From NCBI GenBank assembly GCA_022059125.1, contig JAEUWY010000004.1, positions 2,232,001-2,296,000 of the forward strand: a stretch of 64,000 nt of DNA, written 5' to 3'. A program made the position numbers and the translations under genes. The stretch comes from Corynespora cassiicola. Lineage: Eukaryota > Ascomycota > Dothideomycetes > Pleosporales > Corynesporascaceae. A model generated the notes under the pieces. It was given only the letters and a program-made list of their open reading frames with translations. It was not told the origin of the DNA and made no database searches. Positions 22,687-33,867 of this stretch are shown here, in pieces; within the stretch, counting starts at the first letter, position 1, and each line of letters starts with the position of its first letter.

Positions 22687-22828
22687 AGCAGTACAGAGGG
22701 TGGCAAACCATGACGTAGACAACCCAAAATAGGGTTGCCATCACTGCTATAATTGAATCATATCTATATAAGCAAAATCTGGTTGACGTATGTAGATGAT
22801 ATCGATTATATAGAATATGTTGAATTGA

Positions 22829-23491
22829 CTATCATTGCCCACAAAACCATTGAATATCATTAACCAAAGAATCGACATTCTTCCGTTCGCCGCCAGCACA
22901 TACGCCAACAGTCCTTTGCATCAAACCCTTATCCAAATAACCAAAAATTTCCAAGTGTTTAGTATTTTGCTTGAACCCCAGATAAGCATCCTCCAAAACG
23001 ATTCCAGACACTCACCGGCCAATGAGACCCCCAACACCGCCCCCAAATCCCTCCGCCCCCTCGGAGCCGATCTCCCCCCCCCCCCTAGCCTTCCGCCCGC
23101 CCCGCTCGACTGCTCAGGCCCCTACATCCTCTCTCTTTCCGAAAAGGACCTCGCAAACTTCCACCGCAGACACTCATACTACCTCTCGCTGTTGGAGACG
23201 CTGCTGCACAGCCCGCTCTCGGACGACTCGCTTACCAGCCTTGACCGCATTGCAGATGTATTGTGGGATGAGGGGTATGATAACACGATAGAAATGACTA
23301 GGATGCGCGTTAGGTACACAAGGGCTTTGATGCAGGAGCGGAATAATGAGAAACGGGCACCGCGTATGAGTCAAGAGGAGAGGTTTTGGAGCAGCCCAGC
23401 AGTAGAGCGGCGGGAGAGGAAGCGGCTTGCCTTACGAGAGGGCGAAGGGCTGAAAAAAGGGTGGAAACCAGATGATGAAGGCCACGAGTAG
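22829..23491 (+). CDS. Hypothetical protein, 5' end unresolved
   Basis: The frame is open from 22829 to the stop at 23489-23491 and looks coding: a proline-rich segment (about residues 80-92) followed by a helical, strongly basic C-terminal half with WSSPAVERRERKR. No ATG occurs in frame before the conserved-looking part, so the true start must lie in an upstream exon or at a non-ATG codon. One option is an acceptor at 22865-22866 joined to the gene ending at 22686. A TATA-like CTATATAAG lies at 22755. Function unknown. Confidence 0.45.
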   Translation, partial: LSLPTKPLNIINQRIDILPFAASTYANSPLHQTLIQITKNFQVFSILLEPQISILQNDSRHSPANETPNTAPKSLRPLGADLPPPPSLPPAPLDCSGPYILSLSEKDLANFHRRHSYYLSLLETLLHSPLSDDSLTSLDRIADVLWDEGYDNTIEMTRMRVRYTRALMQERNNEKRAPRMSQEERFWSSPAVERRERKRLALREGEGLKKGWKPDDEGHE

Positions 23492-23734
23492 TCCAATTAG
23501 ACTACTCCGCTACAATGGGATCCCAGCGCACTGGATAGACGCGAAAAGCCATGGCGTTGTATGCAGAACGTATACATCGAACAGTCTACTCCGTGAACCA
23601 CCATTCAATGCCACAACATCTTCATTGCCCTCCCTGCTTCCCTGCCGTGTCTCAAATTCAAATCCAAAGTCTGCCCATTCCTCAGTCCACTTCAAGACAC
23701 AGCTGTCCCGCTCCCCCAAAAAAAACACCGCAGA

Positions 23735-23977
23735 ATGAACACCCAAATTGACTTACAGGCTGCAGTGCATGACGCCAATCGTCGTACCTCGCAGCCCGAG
23801 AAACCCACGACTACTCCGCAGGATGAGCATCAAACCCAGGCACCAAAACCCCAAGATGGTGGCGAATCCAATGGCGAATCCAAAACGGGAGCGAAAAGCG
23901 AGGCGAAGGATCCCCAAGGCGACGAGTCTGTTACTGATAAGGGCAAGGCCCGTGCAATGGCATGGAAATTTCTATAA
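23735..23977 (+). CDS. Small low-complexity protein, 80 residues
   Basis: A single-exon frame starting at ATG 23735. The product is hydrophilic and disordered, rich in Gln, Pro, Lys, Glu, Gly and Ser, with repeats of the PQD/GES type, ending in AMAWKFL. Composition of this kind is common in small stress-linked or orphan fungal proteins, but chance cannot be excluded. It sits between an orphan gene and Vps54. Confidence 0.35.
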   Translation: MNTQIDLQAAVHDANRRTSQPEKPTTTPQDEHQTQAPKPQDGGESNGESKTGAKSEAKDPQGDESVTDKGKARAMAWKFL

Positions 23978-24524
23978 TGGTACGTTCGGATTGAAAAAAG
24001 TGTATGCCTAGTGTATGCCTAGTGTAAGGCTAAACAGCTTCAAAGGATCGTCAAAGTGGCATCACACGGGTGTAAGCTTATGCAGAGACCGGAGCCATAC
24101 CGGTGACGCCCGGGACAGTCGTAAATTTTCCGACATTGGCAACTTCAACAACATTGTAGGTAATCGTTGAGTATGAATGAATAAACTCGTGTCTTGGAAT
24201 AGCTCCGTCGGCCATCCCACGGCTTCATCCTCTCTTTGCGCCGCAACGCCCTGCTTACTTGCTTGGTACATGAGTATACAACAGGAAAATGGTCGTCCTG
24301 TGTGATGACGTGTAAGACTGGAATACCTTCCCTAGAGGCTTCATTAGGCTACGCCACAAACCAACGCTCCCCAGATAAGGTCGTCCCGCGAAGTCTCTCA
24401 ACTGCGCCAATCCAATGCCAATCCAATGTATGATTTACAATCCATCAATAAACCGGATTCATACGCGTCATGCCGTGCAAATCCTGCGAAGATCTCAAAG
24501 TGGCACATTGTAAATGTTCCGTTC
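23978..24524. other. Intergenic region with short tandem repeats
   Basis: No supported gene. It holds a tandem TGTATGCCTAG pair near 24,000-24,023 and a CAATCCAATG pair near 24,408-24,428. The right part is probably the 3' untranslated region of Vps54. Confidence 0.35.
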
Positions 24525-27500
24525 TCATGTTTGCTTTTCCTCCGTTTTCCTGGGCTCATCGTCTGCCTTCTTCTCTTCCGTCTTGGGCTCGCTCTTCGCC
24601 TCGGGGACGACCTCGGCGACAGTCTTGCCCTCGACAAGCTGCATTAAATATGTTCCCGTGTTGCCAGCACCATCCAATTGGCCCAGTTTTGCATAAAATA
24701 GTTTGGCGTCACGGAGAAGTCTAGAGCGTGTTAGATTGTCATCATGCGCGAATAATGGAAACAGCGTACCTAGCTTTACCGCCGGAGGTTTTGACAGCAG
24801 CATCCTTGAAGACTCCTCCAACTTGATCGCGGTAACTCTGAAAGACTGGCGCCATAATCATCCGAACTTGTATCTCGTGCAAATACTTGTTGATCACCTT
24901 GTACAGGGTGACAGTCTCCTTGGTAAGGGTTTCCATGTTCGGGCTCACATCCTTCTTGATTTCCGCCTCATTATCCCATTCAATCTTCTTGAGATTACGG
25001 ACATGCACAGTGGCACGGTTGCTCATTATATCGATAAGTTTCTCGTGAATGCTTTCTTGCTGGTCGTGGAGGAGGCGCTTGAGGTTGTCGAATTCTGCCA
25101 AAAAGGTCTTATTGGCTGAAGCATGTCTACGTGCACATTCTCGGATATAAGGCAAGATGGCAATGATGAACGACAGCGTTTGAGAAGCAATGGCCAGATG
25201 CTTGGTGTTGATATTTTTCAATCCTGCCGACTGCATAGCGCCAGCGCCGAGAATTAGTTGACAGAGACGAGAGTTGAAGAGCTTGAGGTAATCGCATAAG
25301 CTGGACGAGACCTCCGAAGTCATGCTTGGAATGACGGTGAATAGCGACTCGAACCGATCGATGCCCCGCAATACAACGGCAGAAGAGTTCGAGATGATGT
25401 ACTTTTCCTCATCCACAAAGGCGGGAGCTGGATTCTTGCCCTTTTCCTTCTCTTTTGACGCGCCGTTGATTTCCGTACTGGTGCCGTTTGTGGTTGCAGT
25501 CTCGTTGAGTTCTCTCAAAAGTGAGCCAGTTTCAACCCACTCGACTGGGTCGTTCGTCATGCCCTTCAAAATCCTGGCCAAAACTATAGTATCATTCTCG
25601 TCAAAGTCCTTTGGCTCCCATCGATCGGATTCCATGGCCTTGGCTAGATCTTGCTTCTCAATGTCCGCGAATTTGGCGACAAAGTCGTTGATGTGGTTGT
25701 TCACAACTCCCTTCAGCGCCGCACCTGACCGGCCAGAGACTGCTTCACATTCGTCGGCAAATAGACGGCACAAGTTGAAATACCGCAAGAACCGATCAAG
25801 TGGAAGGCTTGTCGTAGCCTCTGACCGAACCTTTAAGAGTTTCGTCACTTGGGTTTGGGCTGCATCTACAGCTTGACCCAGTAGACTGGATAGATCGAGC
25901 GCTTGCATCAGCTCTTCTTGCAAAGCATTTGGGTCCGGTCCACTCCCAAGATAGCCATCAATGCTACCGACTTGAGGCAAAAAAGGACTGCGCGGCGGAG
26001 ACCGGAGCCCACCTGAAGAAGCCGGCGGCGTACTGACACCACTTGTGACATCGAGCAGTACTTTGACTTGAACGCTTAGCCTACGAATTGCCTCGCCAAT
26101 ATCCGTAAATATATTGACAAAGAATTCCTCGGCGTCGGCCGGATCCATAGCCCGCAGGTTACGTGCAAGAATCGAATTTTTGTCCTGCTGGCTATATCCT
26201 CGGCCACTTCTTGTGGATACTGAAGTCATAGACTCTGTATCGTCATCGGTCGAACTCGGCAGGTACTGCCTGATAAGGACCTTCATCTCGCGCACTATAG
26301 CGTCTCTCAACATGGCAGTGGCCTGCCCAGTGTAATTGGAACCGCTGAGGCCGATAAGATTGGCGCGTAGCTCGGAACGAAATTTGTTGCTCGTATTCGA
26401 GTACGTGGGCAAAGCTGATTTGACACGCGCATTTTCTCCGCGGGCCCTCTGGGTAGCAGATACCCATCGTGTAAGAGTATCCTGACTAGGAACACTCTTG
26501 ACATGCTCACGCAGGTCAGAGAGCAAGGTCTCAATGAAGCGCGATTCAAAGCCCTTGCCGATGCGCGACTTGAGCTGGGCAATTCCATCAGAGACCCCGT
26601 CCAGTGCTTTGAGCGGTCGGAGATCGATGATCGTTGGCGGTAACCGGGATTGTATCCAGGATGTAGTCGAGGGATCAGCGTTGTCCAAAGTGCCAGCAAT
26701 GAGCCTCTCAACAATATCTAATCGGCCCATGGCCGACTCTAGCTCTCCCTGATCCACAATCTCATCACAATGGGATAATCCCACAATAACACCCTGCAGT
26801 TGGTCGGTCGCATCCGTCAACTTCCGGAGGTTTTCCCGTCGTCGCTTCATCTCCACGATTTGAAGACCCCCGACAGCCATTTGTTGATCCAGGCGACTAA
26901 GATCCTCCCTGAGGGTCTTGATTTTTGCCACGGAATCAGACGCCTCCGACTGTAGCTCCCGTAGAGAGCCTAGCGCGGCAAAGAATGAAGTCGACGCAGT
27001 GGAGATGGATGATATCAGGTGCACCTCAACAGTATCCATGTACCAGGAAAGCTTCTCCTGCAGAATCGCATTCGTGGCCAGCGCCTTGCGCCCTGGGGGC
27101 TGCGGTGGTTCAAGCGATCCGTTGGCCGCTTTCGCATCGTCCCCACTCTTGCTCTGCACAGGTCGCACCACCTCTGACCTCTCACTGACTATATCGAATG
27201 TGCGCGGATTCTCGAGGTGGAAATTCTCGTCGAAATAAACGTTCGGAATCGTAGAGAGCGGCGTCACGGTTGGAAATGCGCGTTTCGAGCCACTGGCGCG
27301 TCGCTTCGGCTTTGGTGAGCTCGCCACAGGCGTGAAGGCGCCTGCGCCCAACTTAGGTGTTCCAGAGGGCGAGGCAGTCGACAGACCACGTTCCAGCATA
27401 TCCGTCAAGTCATCCTTCTTGTTTGAATCTCGCCGCGGGACCTGCGCCGCCTCTCCCTCGGCTTCCGCTTTTGCGCGCTGGAACGCCTCGTATAGGTTAC

Positions 27501-27966
27501 CGACTTGCGAGAGGTAGGGATTAAAGGCAGAAGGCTCGACGTGTGGGATGTTGGCCAGGGTAACAGGAGGTATGTCTTTCTGGGAAGGGGGCCGATGCCC
27601 TGACATGGCCGTGGCCGTGGTGTGCGGCAGCATCCCCGTACGAACGATGGGCGGCTGCAGAAGGGTCGAGATGGCTGTCGTTTAATCAGAACATGGCCCA
27701 GCGGTACATATGTAGCCATTGGACGGGCGATTACCATTGTAATTCTGTTCCTTCACGGCGCCCATGTTGGCCTTGAAACCCGCGTCGAGTATGCCGCCCA
27801 CCGAATGGATCGAGCTGGCAGTTGAGCCGCGACGTGGCTGATAGCGGCCGCCGGTGGAGCTCGGCCGGACTGTGAGGTCATGTTGCTGCGGAAATGGGAA
27901 CTGTCCTTGCTGCACATTGGGAGAGAGGAACTCGAAGCTCTCTACAGACGGCCGAGGGGTGGACAT
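24525..27966 (-). CDS. VPS54: GARP complex subunit Vps54
   Basis: Tethering factor for retrograde transport from endosomes to the trans-Golgi, working with Vps51, Vps52 and Vps53. The model has 1,110 residues from exons 27966-27735, 27674-24770 and 24720-24525 (introns 60 and 49 nt). The disordered N terminus (SVESFEFLSPN, RRGSTAS) leads to NAISTLLQPPIVRTG, a signature of fungal Vps54. The helical N-terminal domain (around ENPRTFDIVSE, KLSWYMDTVEVHL, SLRELQSEASDSVAKI) has the coiled-coil stretch that assembles the complex. The Vps54-like C-terminal domain (around residues 790-960) contains the VLRGIDRFESLF and LKLFNSRLCQLI blocks. The tail is Lys/Glu-rich (KSEPKTEEKK) and likely disordered. 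The short first exon ends in a split Ala codon that restores the family sequence. Confidence 0.93.
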
Positions 27967-28436
27967 GTTTGCGGCGCAGATCGGGGGTGCGTGGTGGCCG
28001 AGGCATAGGGAGGGGGACGACAAAGGCACAGGGGCGTGCTATCTCATTTCTTGTGGGGGAGCAGCTAAAATGGACTGGAATACAGGATGGAGCTCGCCAG
28101 ATCGGTACGAGCAGTAGTGGTGCAACGGAACAGCTTGCGGTAATGTATTCACAAACTCACAGCTCCGTGAATGATGGCCGCAACTCCGCGGATCTATGCC
28201 TATTTTGAACTAGCGTGATACTGAGCCACCATGAGGCTGGCGGCTTAATCAGCGTCTCATCTTCTGTTGGATGATGCTCCATTCTTCATTTCACTGCACG
28301 GGTAGGCACATTAATGCCTTTTAGGAATGGGAATGATTACCACACCCTGATGACGTTAAAGTCATTTGTTTTTGTCAAAATTTCTTCTTGTGAAACGGAT
28401 AGCCGTTTACGTGTCTTCTATTAACCTCACCACCAT
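27967..28436. promoter_or_regulatory. Upstream region of VPS54 / downstream region of MFS gene
   Basis: A 470-bp gap between the Vps54 start and the 3' end of the next minus-strand gene. No gene, repeat or clear box was identified. Confidence 0.3.
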
Positions 28437-29982
28437 CTACAGCGTATACCTAAAGCCCCGATCCTCCTGAATGACCTCCCCTTTTTCATCAGCAGCAGCG
28501 TTTCTCCTCCTGAAGTGTATCCACATGATCCCGCAAAGTATGATCAACAAGAACTGAGTAGCTACCGCACACCACACGCCCGTCCTGTAGCTTGGATACT
28601 CCTTTTGCATAAACGTCGTGCTCGCATATATACCTCCTATGCTCGCAAACAGCAACTGAACACCATTTGCGACGCTTCTTCTCGAATCTGAGCGCACATT
28701 GTTCGACTGGAACGCGATGATGGTTGGCAAATTGGCATTGCAGCCGCTGACACCCAAGAACACACCAAAGTATCGAGCCCCAGAATTGCTCGAGTAGGCC
28801 GTGATGAGAAGCCCAGTCAGCGTGATGGCTGCATTCGCAATCATCCAGGGCATGCGGATACGATACTTGTCGGCCAGCCATGCACACCCGACTGTCCAAA
28901 AAATCGAAAAGAGGTACGGCGGAGCGCAAAGTAAGAAAACAATCGCTACAGAATCGACAATTGTGCCCAGAATAATCTGGATAAAGTATGCAAAAGCATA
29001 GATTGGGGCCGAGCAGGTTAGGAACATGAAGCCGTACACCCATAGCTCCCAGTTCATTGCATGCCGCCAAAATTTTGGCCAGGTAAGCTTGTCAGGCTTC
29101 GAGTCGCCCCGATCTCGGTCAATTCGGTCGAGCACGATATTGAGCTCGTGCTGGGTGAATCCTTGTAGCTTGTTCGTTGCAAGCATTGTGTCTGGGAATC
29201 CGATAACCAGGAAATACCCGACGATGGCGATGCCGATAGTGGCGGCACCTTCGACACTGCTTATATTAGCTTCAATAACTTCAAGAGCAGAGAGTGACCA
29301 ACATGAATATCCAACGCCATCCTTGAATTCCATGCACCCCGTTTAGCTTGACAATCGCCCACGCTAATATGTTGCCGAATGCGCTGACAAAGAGGTTAAT
29401 GAGGTACCACCAACTCATTCTCTGCTGAATCTCAAAGCGCTGGTACCAGGTAGAGAGTAGGAACATGCAGCAAGGCAGAAACCCCGCTTCCAAAACACCA
29501 ATCAGCATCCTACACACTACAATCCACCTCCAGTCATTCACAAAGCCCATTCCAACCATTACTATCCCCCAACTTATAGCTAGTCCATTCAATAAGTTCT
29601 TTGGCCCGATAGGGCGCAGAATGAGAGTGGTAGGCAGTTCAAAGAGGAAATAGGTGACGAAGAAGACGAGAAGAGCAATCGAATATCGATTTCCAATGTC
29701 GAAGCGCAAATCTTCATTCATTCCCGCAACTCGAGCGTTGGAAAGGTTGACGCGATCTAAGCCAGCAACAGAGTACAATAGGCCGAGGATGGGGATCAGG
29801 CGCCAGTCTACCTTTCTGATGACTTTTGCTTCCAATTCTTTCTGATCTGGTGAAATATCATTTTCGTTGGTTGGTCTTGGTCTTTCCTTTGAGGTGCCCA
29901 GCGCTTCATCTACGATATCGATTCGTATCGACTCTGCTTTCTCCAACGTAGTCGAGGGCTCTAGGAAAGGTAGATGAGGCAT
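28437..29982 (-). CDS. MFS transporter, anion:cation symporter (Dal5/Tna1-like)
   Basis: Permease of 499 residues from exons 29982-29303 and 29256-28437. The 46-nt intron starts GTTGGT; using it gives WIFIVEGAATI, the expected family sequence, whereas the nearby GTCACT gives the wrong frame. The LDRVNLSNARVAG motif after TM1 and the GVLEAGFLPCCMFLLSTWY block in TM4/5 are typical of the ACS family, whose known substrates include allantoate, nicotinate, pantothenate and biotin. Both termini are cytosolic and charged. The actual substrate cannot be told. It lies between Vps54 and ribokinase; linkage with ribose use is not implied by sequence. Confidence 0.9.
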
Positions 29983-30590
29983 GGCTATTCCTTAGCCAGG
30001 GAAAGTTTTATATTGATGAGAGAGTATGTAGCTTTGGGCATGGATATGTGGAAGTGGAGAGATTGATATGACAAGGAAATGTTAGCCGACCGGTAATAAG
30101 GAAAACATATACCATAAATACCCCGCAGATCATCATAGATGGCCGGATTCGTCCAAAGCGATTTGTAGGGTCCTGTTCGTTAACAAGAGCCGATGCCCGT
30201 CTCGGCAGTGGAGCTTGCATGCAAACTACAAGCAAATGCCAATGGGGAATAAGATTCGCATCTTGGTCACAGCATGGCGATGACTCAGTTGCCGCATGTC
30301 ATACAGTGTTGTGCATAAGAAGGGCACGTTGTGTGGCGCGGATAAGTCAAGCATTCGTGGATATCGTTTCCCGAAGCATACGCACCTTACTTTAGCTTTC
30401 GTCGTTATGAGCCATATTTTAGTGTCGCTTTTTCTCGCCTTCCCCTCTTATATGTTTGCTGCTGATACAGGCTCTCGAGAATAGCCGTAGCTAGGCCTAA
30501 GGCATTGATTTTTCTAGGTTGTAGACTTGTTCCTAGTATATCTATCGAAGTCCATATTGATTGGGGATCCACGCGGTTTTATCAACTCCC
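29983..30590. promoter_or_regulatory. Upstream region of the ACS transporter
   Basis: This 608-bp stretch sits between the start codon of the transporter and the stop codon of ribokinase. Short frames have no motif. It must contain the transporter promoter and the ribokinase 3' end. Confidence 0.3.
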
Positions 30591-31684
30591 TTATGACTCT
30601 GGCACCTCATCGACCCACGGAATTGATGACTGTGCTCCCGCTTTCTGGACGGTCAAAGAAGCCGCACGGTTGGCGTGGTTAATGGCAGCATCCAAATCAA
30701 AGTCTGCACCCTGTGAAATCTGCCTCCATCTCGCCACCGCAACAGTGTAGGCACCAACAAAGGTATCGCCAGCAGCCGTCGTATCCACGACTTTAACTTT
30801 TCTGGCGGGCACAATATGGCCGGGCTGCGATTGAGACTGGCGCTTGTCTGTCTGGTAATACACACCCTTTTCACAGATTAGCGCGCGGTGTAAACGTGAT
30901 CGGAGGTCTGCTCACATCGCCGCCGAGAGTAATGATGACGTTCTTGACGCCTCGCGCAATGAAAACTGCAGCGACCTTGTCCCAGGAGCTGGGATTCTCG
31001 ATTCCAGAAAGAATGGCCGCTTCGGTCTCGTTAACAATCAGGTGGCCTAGCCCGTTGTATGCTTCTTCGGGGAGTGGGATTGCCGGAGCAGGATTGATGA
31101 TTGTCTCAACACCCTTCTCGCGTGCAGTCTTCATGTTGTGAAGCACCTAACGCAGCGTCAGATCGCAAACCCTTGAATAATTCAAGCTGCTCGAATATGA
31201 TGCCACTCACCACATTCATGGGCAACTCGAGCTGAAAGAGTGCCACCGAGGCATCAGCATCGACGAGATCCTCAGCTTGCACATCATAGTTGGCACCGGG
31301 GCAGAACATGATTCTATTCTCCCCGCTGCCAGTCTCGACGACAATGACTGCGACGCCGGTCTTCTTGCCCTTCAAGATCTGGATCTTGTCCGTGTTCAGT
31401 CCATCCTTCTGCAAGCTCTTCAGAAACCCGCTGTGAAACTCGTCATCGCCAACAGCGCCCACCATGCGCACCTCAACATCCGAGGCCTCGGAAGAGGAGG
31501 CTTGCTTCTGGGTGCGCGAAAGGCGAGCACAAGCGACGGCTTGATTGGCGCCCTTACCACCAAATCCAATATCGAAGGATTCGGTAGTGAGTGTCTCGCC
31601 GGCGACAGGCACTCGCGGGGTGCGAGTAACGAGGTCGACGTTGAGAGAGCCAATGACGGAAATGACAGCTGGTTTGGACGGCAT
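30591..31684 (-). CDS. RBK1: Ribokinase (PfkB family)
   Basis: Phosphorylates D-ribose to ribose-5-phosphate with ATP, in the cytosol. The model has 326 residues from exons 31684-31211, 31146-30916 and 30866-30591 (introns 64 and 49 nt). The N terminus has the substrate-binding VIGSLNVDLVTRTPRVPVAGET and the PfkB signature 1 region GGKGANQAVACARL. INPAP and VNETEAAIL are ribokinase blocks. The C-terminal catalytic motif is DTTAAGDTFVGAY, where the final Asp is the base. An Ala replaces the usual Gly in DTTGAGD, a substitution seen in other fungal ribokinases. All exon phases agree, and the length matches the family (about 300-340). Confidence 0.93.
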
Positions 31685-32123
31685 ATTGGCTTTGCTGATG
31701 AAAGTGCCCCGCGGTGGTGATGGTGCAGATCAAAGTTTGAGGAGCGCTAGGTCCGTTCTGGACCGCGGCTTCCCGGTTTCGGGGTCCCACACGTGGGGTG
31801 CAAGGATCGTGCTTCGAGTCTACTTCCAACGTCAATCTATCTCGTTCGCCATGCAGGCATCATCAAAAGGGGTTGGTAATCTTGAACAAGGTGAGCTGTA
31901 CACAACGCGTGGTGGGACATGCTCTGTCTCGTGTTTATTGCGCTTCTCAGGCTTGAAACTAATGAATACAGTCGGCATTGTGCGCTGGTTGCATCTCGAT
32001 TTTTTACTTATTATCATTACGCAGTGAGCTCAATCCCAGTTTCTTCATTAACAAGTATCATTCATAGATCAATGTAGCCGCCTATTCTTTGATGTCTCTC
32101 CAAATTCACCTCCATTGCCTCCA
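31685..32123. promoter_or_regulatory. Ribokinase upstream region
   Basis: A 439-bp gap between ribokinase and the next minus-strand gene. No exon can be joined through it. A stretch of CCACACGTGGGG at about 31,786 contains the E-box CACGTG, a bHLH-type site about 110 bases upstream of the ribokinase ATG. Confidence 0.35.
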
Positions 32124-32888
32124 TTACCGGCCTGGGTAGGGTGATCCAACACGAATAGCAGGACGGCCGGCTTTCCAAATATCGGACGGTCCTGCATTGT
32201 GACAACGTCGTTCCGGGACACCCGCAAACTTGACTCTAGGCTTGCCCTCGAGTACTCGATTCGTGGAGCTAGGCTTCGGACGCGCGGAGAGCTTATTCTG
32301 ATTAGCTTGAACTGCCTGGGTTAAAGTGCTCACGAACTCCGGCTTTGCAATTGGCATTTTGTCGAACTCCATGTGGGGAATAAACTTGAGGCATGGGTGC
32401 AGGCCACGGTCAGCGTCGGCGATGCTATCAGGACTCTCAGATAATTCCTTACGCAAATTTTCCTGGGCCTGTAGCTCAACACCTTTGGGATTAAACTGTG
32501 GAGCGAATCGAAACGAATACCAGTCTGGCTTTGCGTGTTCTGCCTTCAGAATTTCGTGTCCGCGTGGTCCCCTTCGCCTTCGAGGGAGATTGCACCTAGG
32601 ACGTGCAGCCTCAGCGCGGTCATTCGCATCGTCCATACGCGCAAAACACCGCGATTGTCCCTCCATGTTTAGCGGATCTTCTACTTGTATTATAGTAGTA
32701 GGGAGTTCATATGGGTGATTCTGAGGCTTGGAGTGGTCGACTCCTATCACACCACGTGACCAGTCTGAAAAGTCAATGTCGACGGTATACGGGTACGTAT
32801 AGAAAGGGCGAACGATGCGACCATAGTCTTCATCATTCTCTTGGGTATTGGGCTTCTGCCTAGATTTACCTGCTTTCCAGCTACCCAT
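32124..32888 (-). CDS. Hypothetical protein, 254 residues
   Basis: Single-exon gene starting at ATG 32888. The product is basic and Pro/Arg-rich, with YGRIVRPFYTYPYTVDIDFSDW near the N terminus, an RRRRGPRGHE patch near 105, and a tail PAIRVGSPYPGR. No transmembrane helix, signal peptide or known domain is apparent. The coding bias and length suggest a real gene. Nothing nearby points to a function. Confidence 0.6.
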   Translation of the reverse strand: MGSWKAGKSRQKPNTQENDEDYGRIVRPFYTYPYTVDIDFSDWSRGVIGVDHSKPQNHPYELPTTIIQVEDPLNMEGQSRCFARMDDANDRAEAARPRCNLPRRRRGPRGHEILKAEHAKPDWYSFRFAPQFNPKGVELQAQENLRKELSESPDSIADADRGLHPCLKFIPHMEFDKMPIAKPEFVSTLTQAVQANQNKLSARPKPSSTNRVLEGKPRVKFAGVPERRCHNAGPSDIWKAGRPAIRVGSPYPGR

Positions 32889-33739
32889 AGTCGTTGGAGA
32901 TGACTTGCGATGTCAGGGTAGTTGTCAAGGCAGGTCGTCGTAGTTGTTGGTTACCTCTGAACAACTCTAAGGGAAGATAATATACTACGCCACTTATTTT
33001 CAAAATTACGGGGACAGATACAATCCAAAACTCGCACAATGTGAGATGTCTGCGTGAAACAATGCCACATGTGGATTCGCGTGCTCTCTGTGTTCACACA
33101 ATCGAGTCTTCGCAGACAAACAATAATGACCATTGCGAAAGGGGATGGAGGCCAAACCACACCGGTTCCTTTTACCCACAAGCCATACTTATACAGTGTT
33201 ACGAGGCCAATTGGAAAGGAGGACAACAATCTGGGATGACTGGATCTTCTTGACGAACCAAGAACTCAAGCCGCTCATCAATCGATACTCATATTAGTTG
33301 GCCTGACGGGTGCATATCAAATAAGTTGCTAGAATGCCTTCCAAGAACAGAAACTCCGATCCAATAAGACAATGCAAAAGCTTGTTGTGTGGATAAGAGA
33401 CTATCCGTATTACAACACAACTATATTGGCTGCAAAACAAATTGGGCGGGAAATGATGATGAGGGGCGGCTGAACTGCGGAAACTAGCTGTTCGCGGATC
33501 CAACGCGCCAGAGCAGATTACTGGCGTTTGGCGGCGTCAATGGCTTACGTAGGTCAAAAGAAACGCGCTGGGGTTGCCTTAGTGTAAGGGGTGCAAAAAG
33601 TTATATTCAGTCGCACTGGACGGGCGGTGCTTCAATGAATGTCAGTTAGACTCGCGAGGCATCCGCAGTGTGGTTGACTGCATGGTATGCTTGGTATATA
33701 TGTATATATCTCGACGCCACACGAGGCTGCGCAAACTGC
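32889..33739. other. Intergenic region
   Basis: No supported gene in these 850 bases; open frames on both strands are short and without motifs. It precedes the tRNA gene on the same strand as the hypothetical protein. Confidence 0.3.
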
Positions 33740-33746
33740 AAAAAAA
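33740..33746 (-). terminator. RNA polymerase III terminator of tRNA-Phe
   Basis: Seven consecutive T on the minus strand, 12 bases past the 3' end of the tRNA, as expected for Pol III termination. Confidence 0.7.
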
Positions 33747-33757
33747 GAAAGGCTAAT

Positions 33758-33867
33758 GCAGCTTCTGTGGATCGAACACAGTACCTCCAGATATTCGAGT
33801 AGAACCGAAGTTTGCAGGCGAACCTGATTGCTTCAGTCTGGCGCTCTCCCAAGTGAGCTAAAGCTGC
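33758..33867 (-). tRNA. tRNA-Phe (GAA) with 38-nt intron
   Basis: Read on the minus strand from 33867, a complete cloverleaf folds. The 7-bp acceptor stem is GCAGCTT/AAGCTGC. The D arm is GCTC/GAGC with the loop ACTTGGGA, and the anticodon stem is CCAGA/TCTGG with loop CTGAAG and anticodon GAA (33834-33832). The variable loop is AGGTA. The T arm is CTGTG/CACAG around TTCGATC. The intron occupies 33830-33793 between positions 37 and 38, the canonical place for the splicing endonuclease. The mature molecule is 72 nt before CCA addition. The A and B boxes are present (TAGCTCACTTGGG; GTTCGATCC). Confidence 0.95.
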
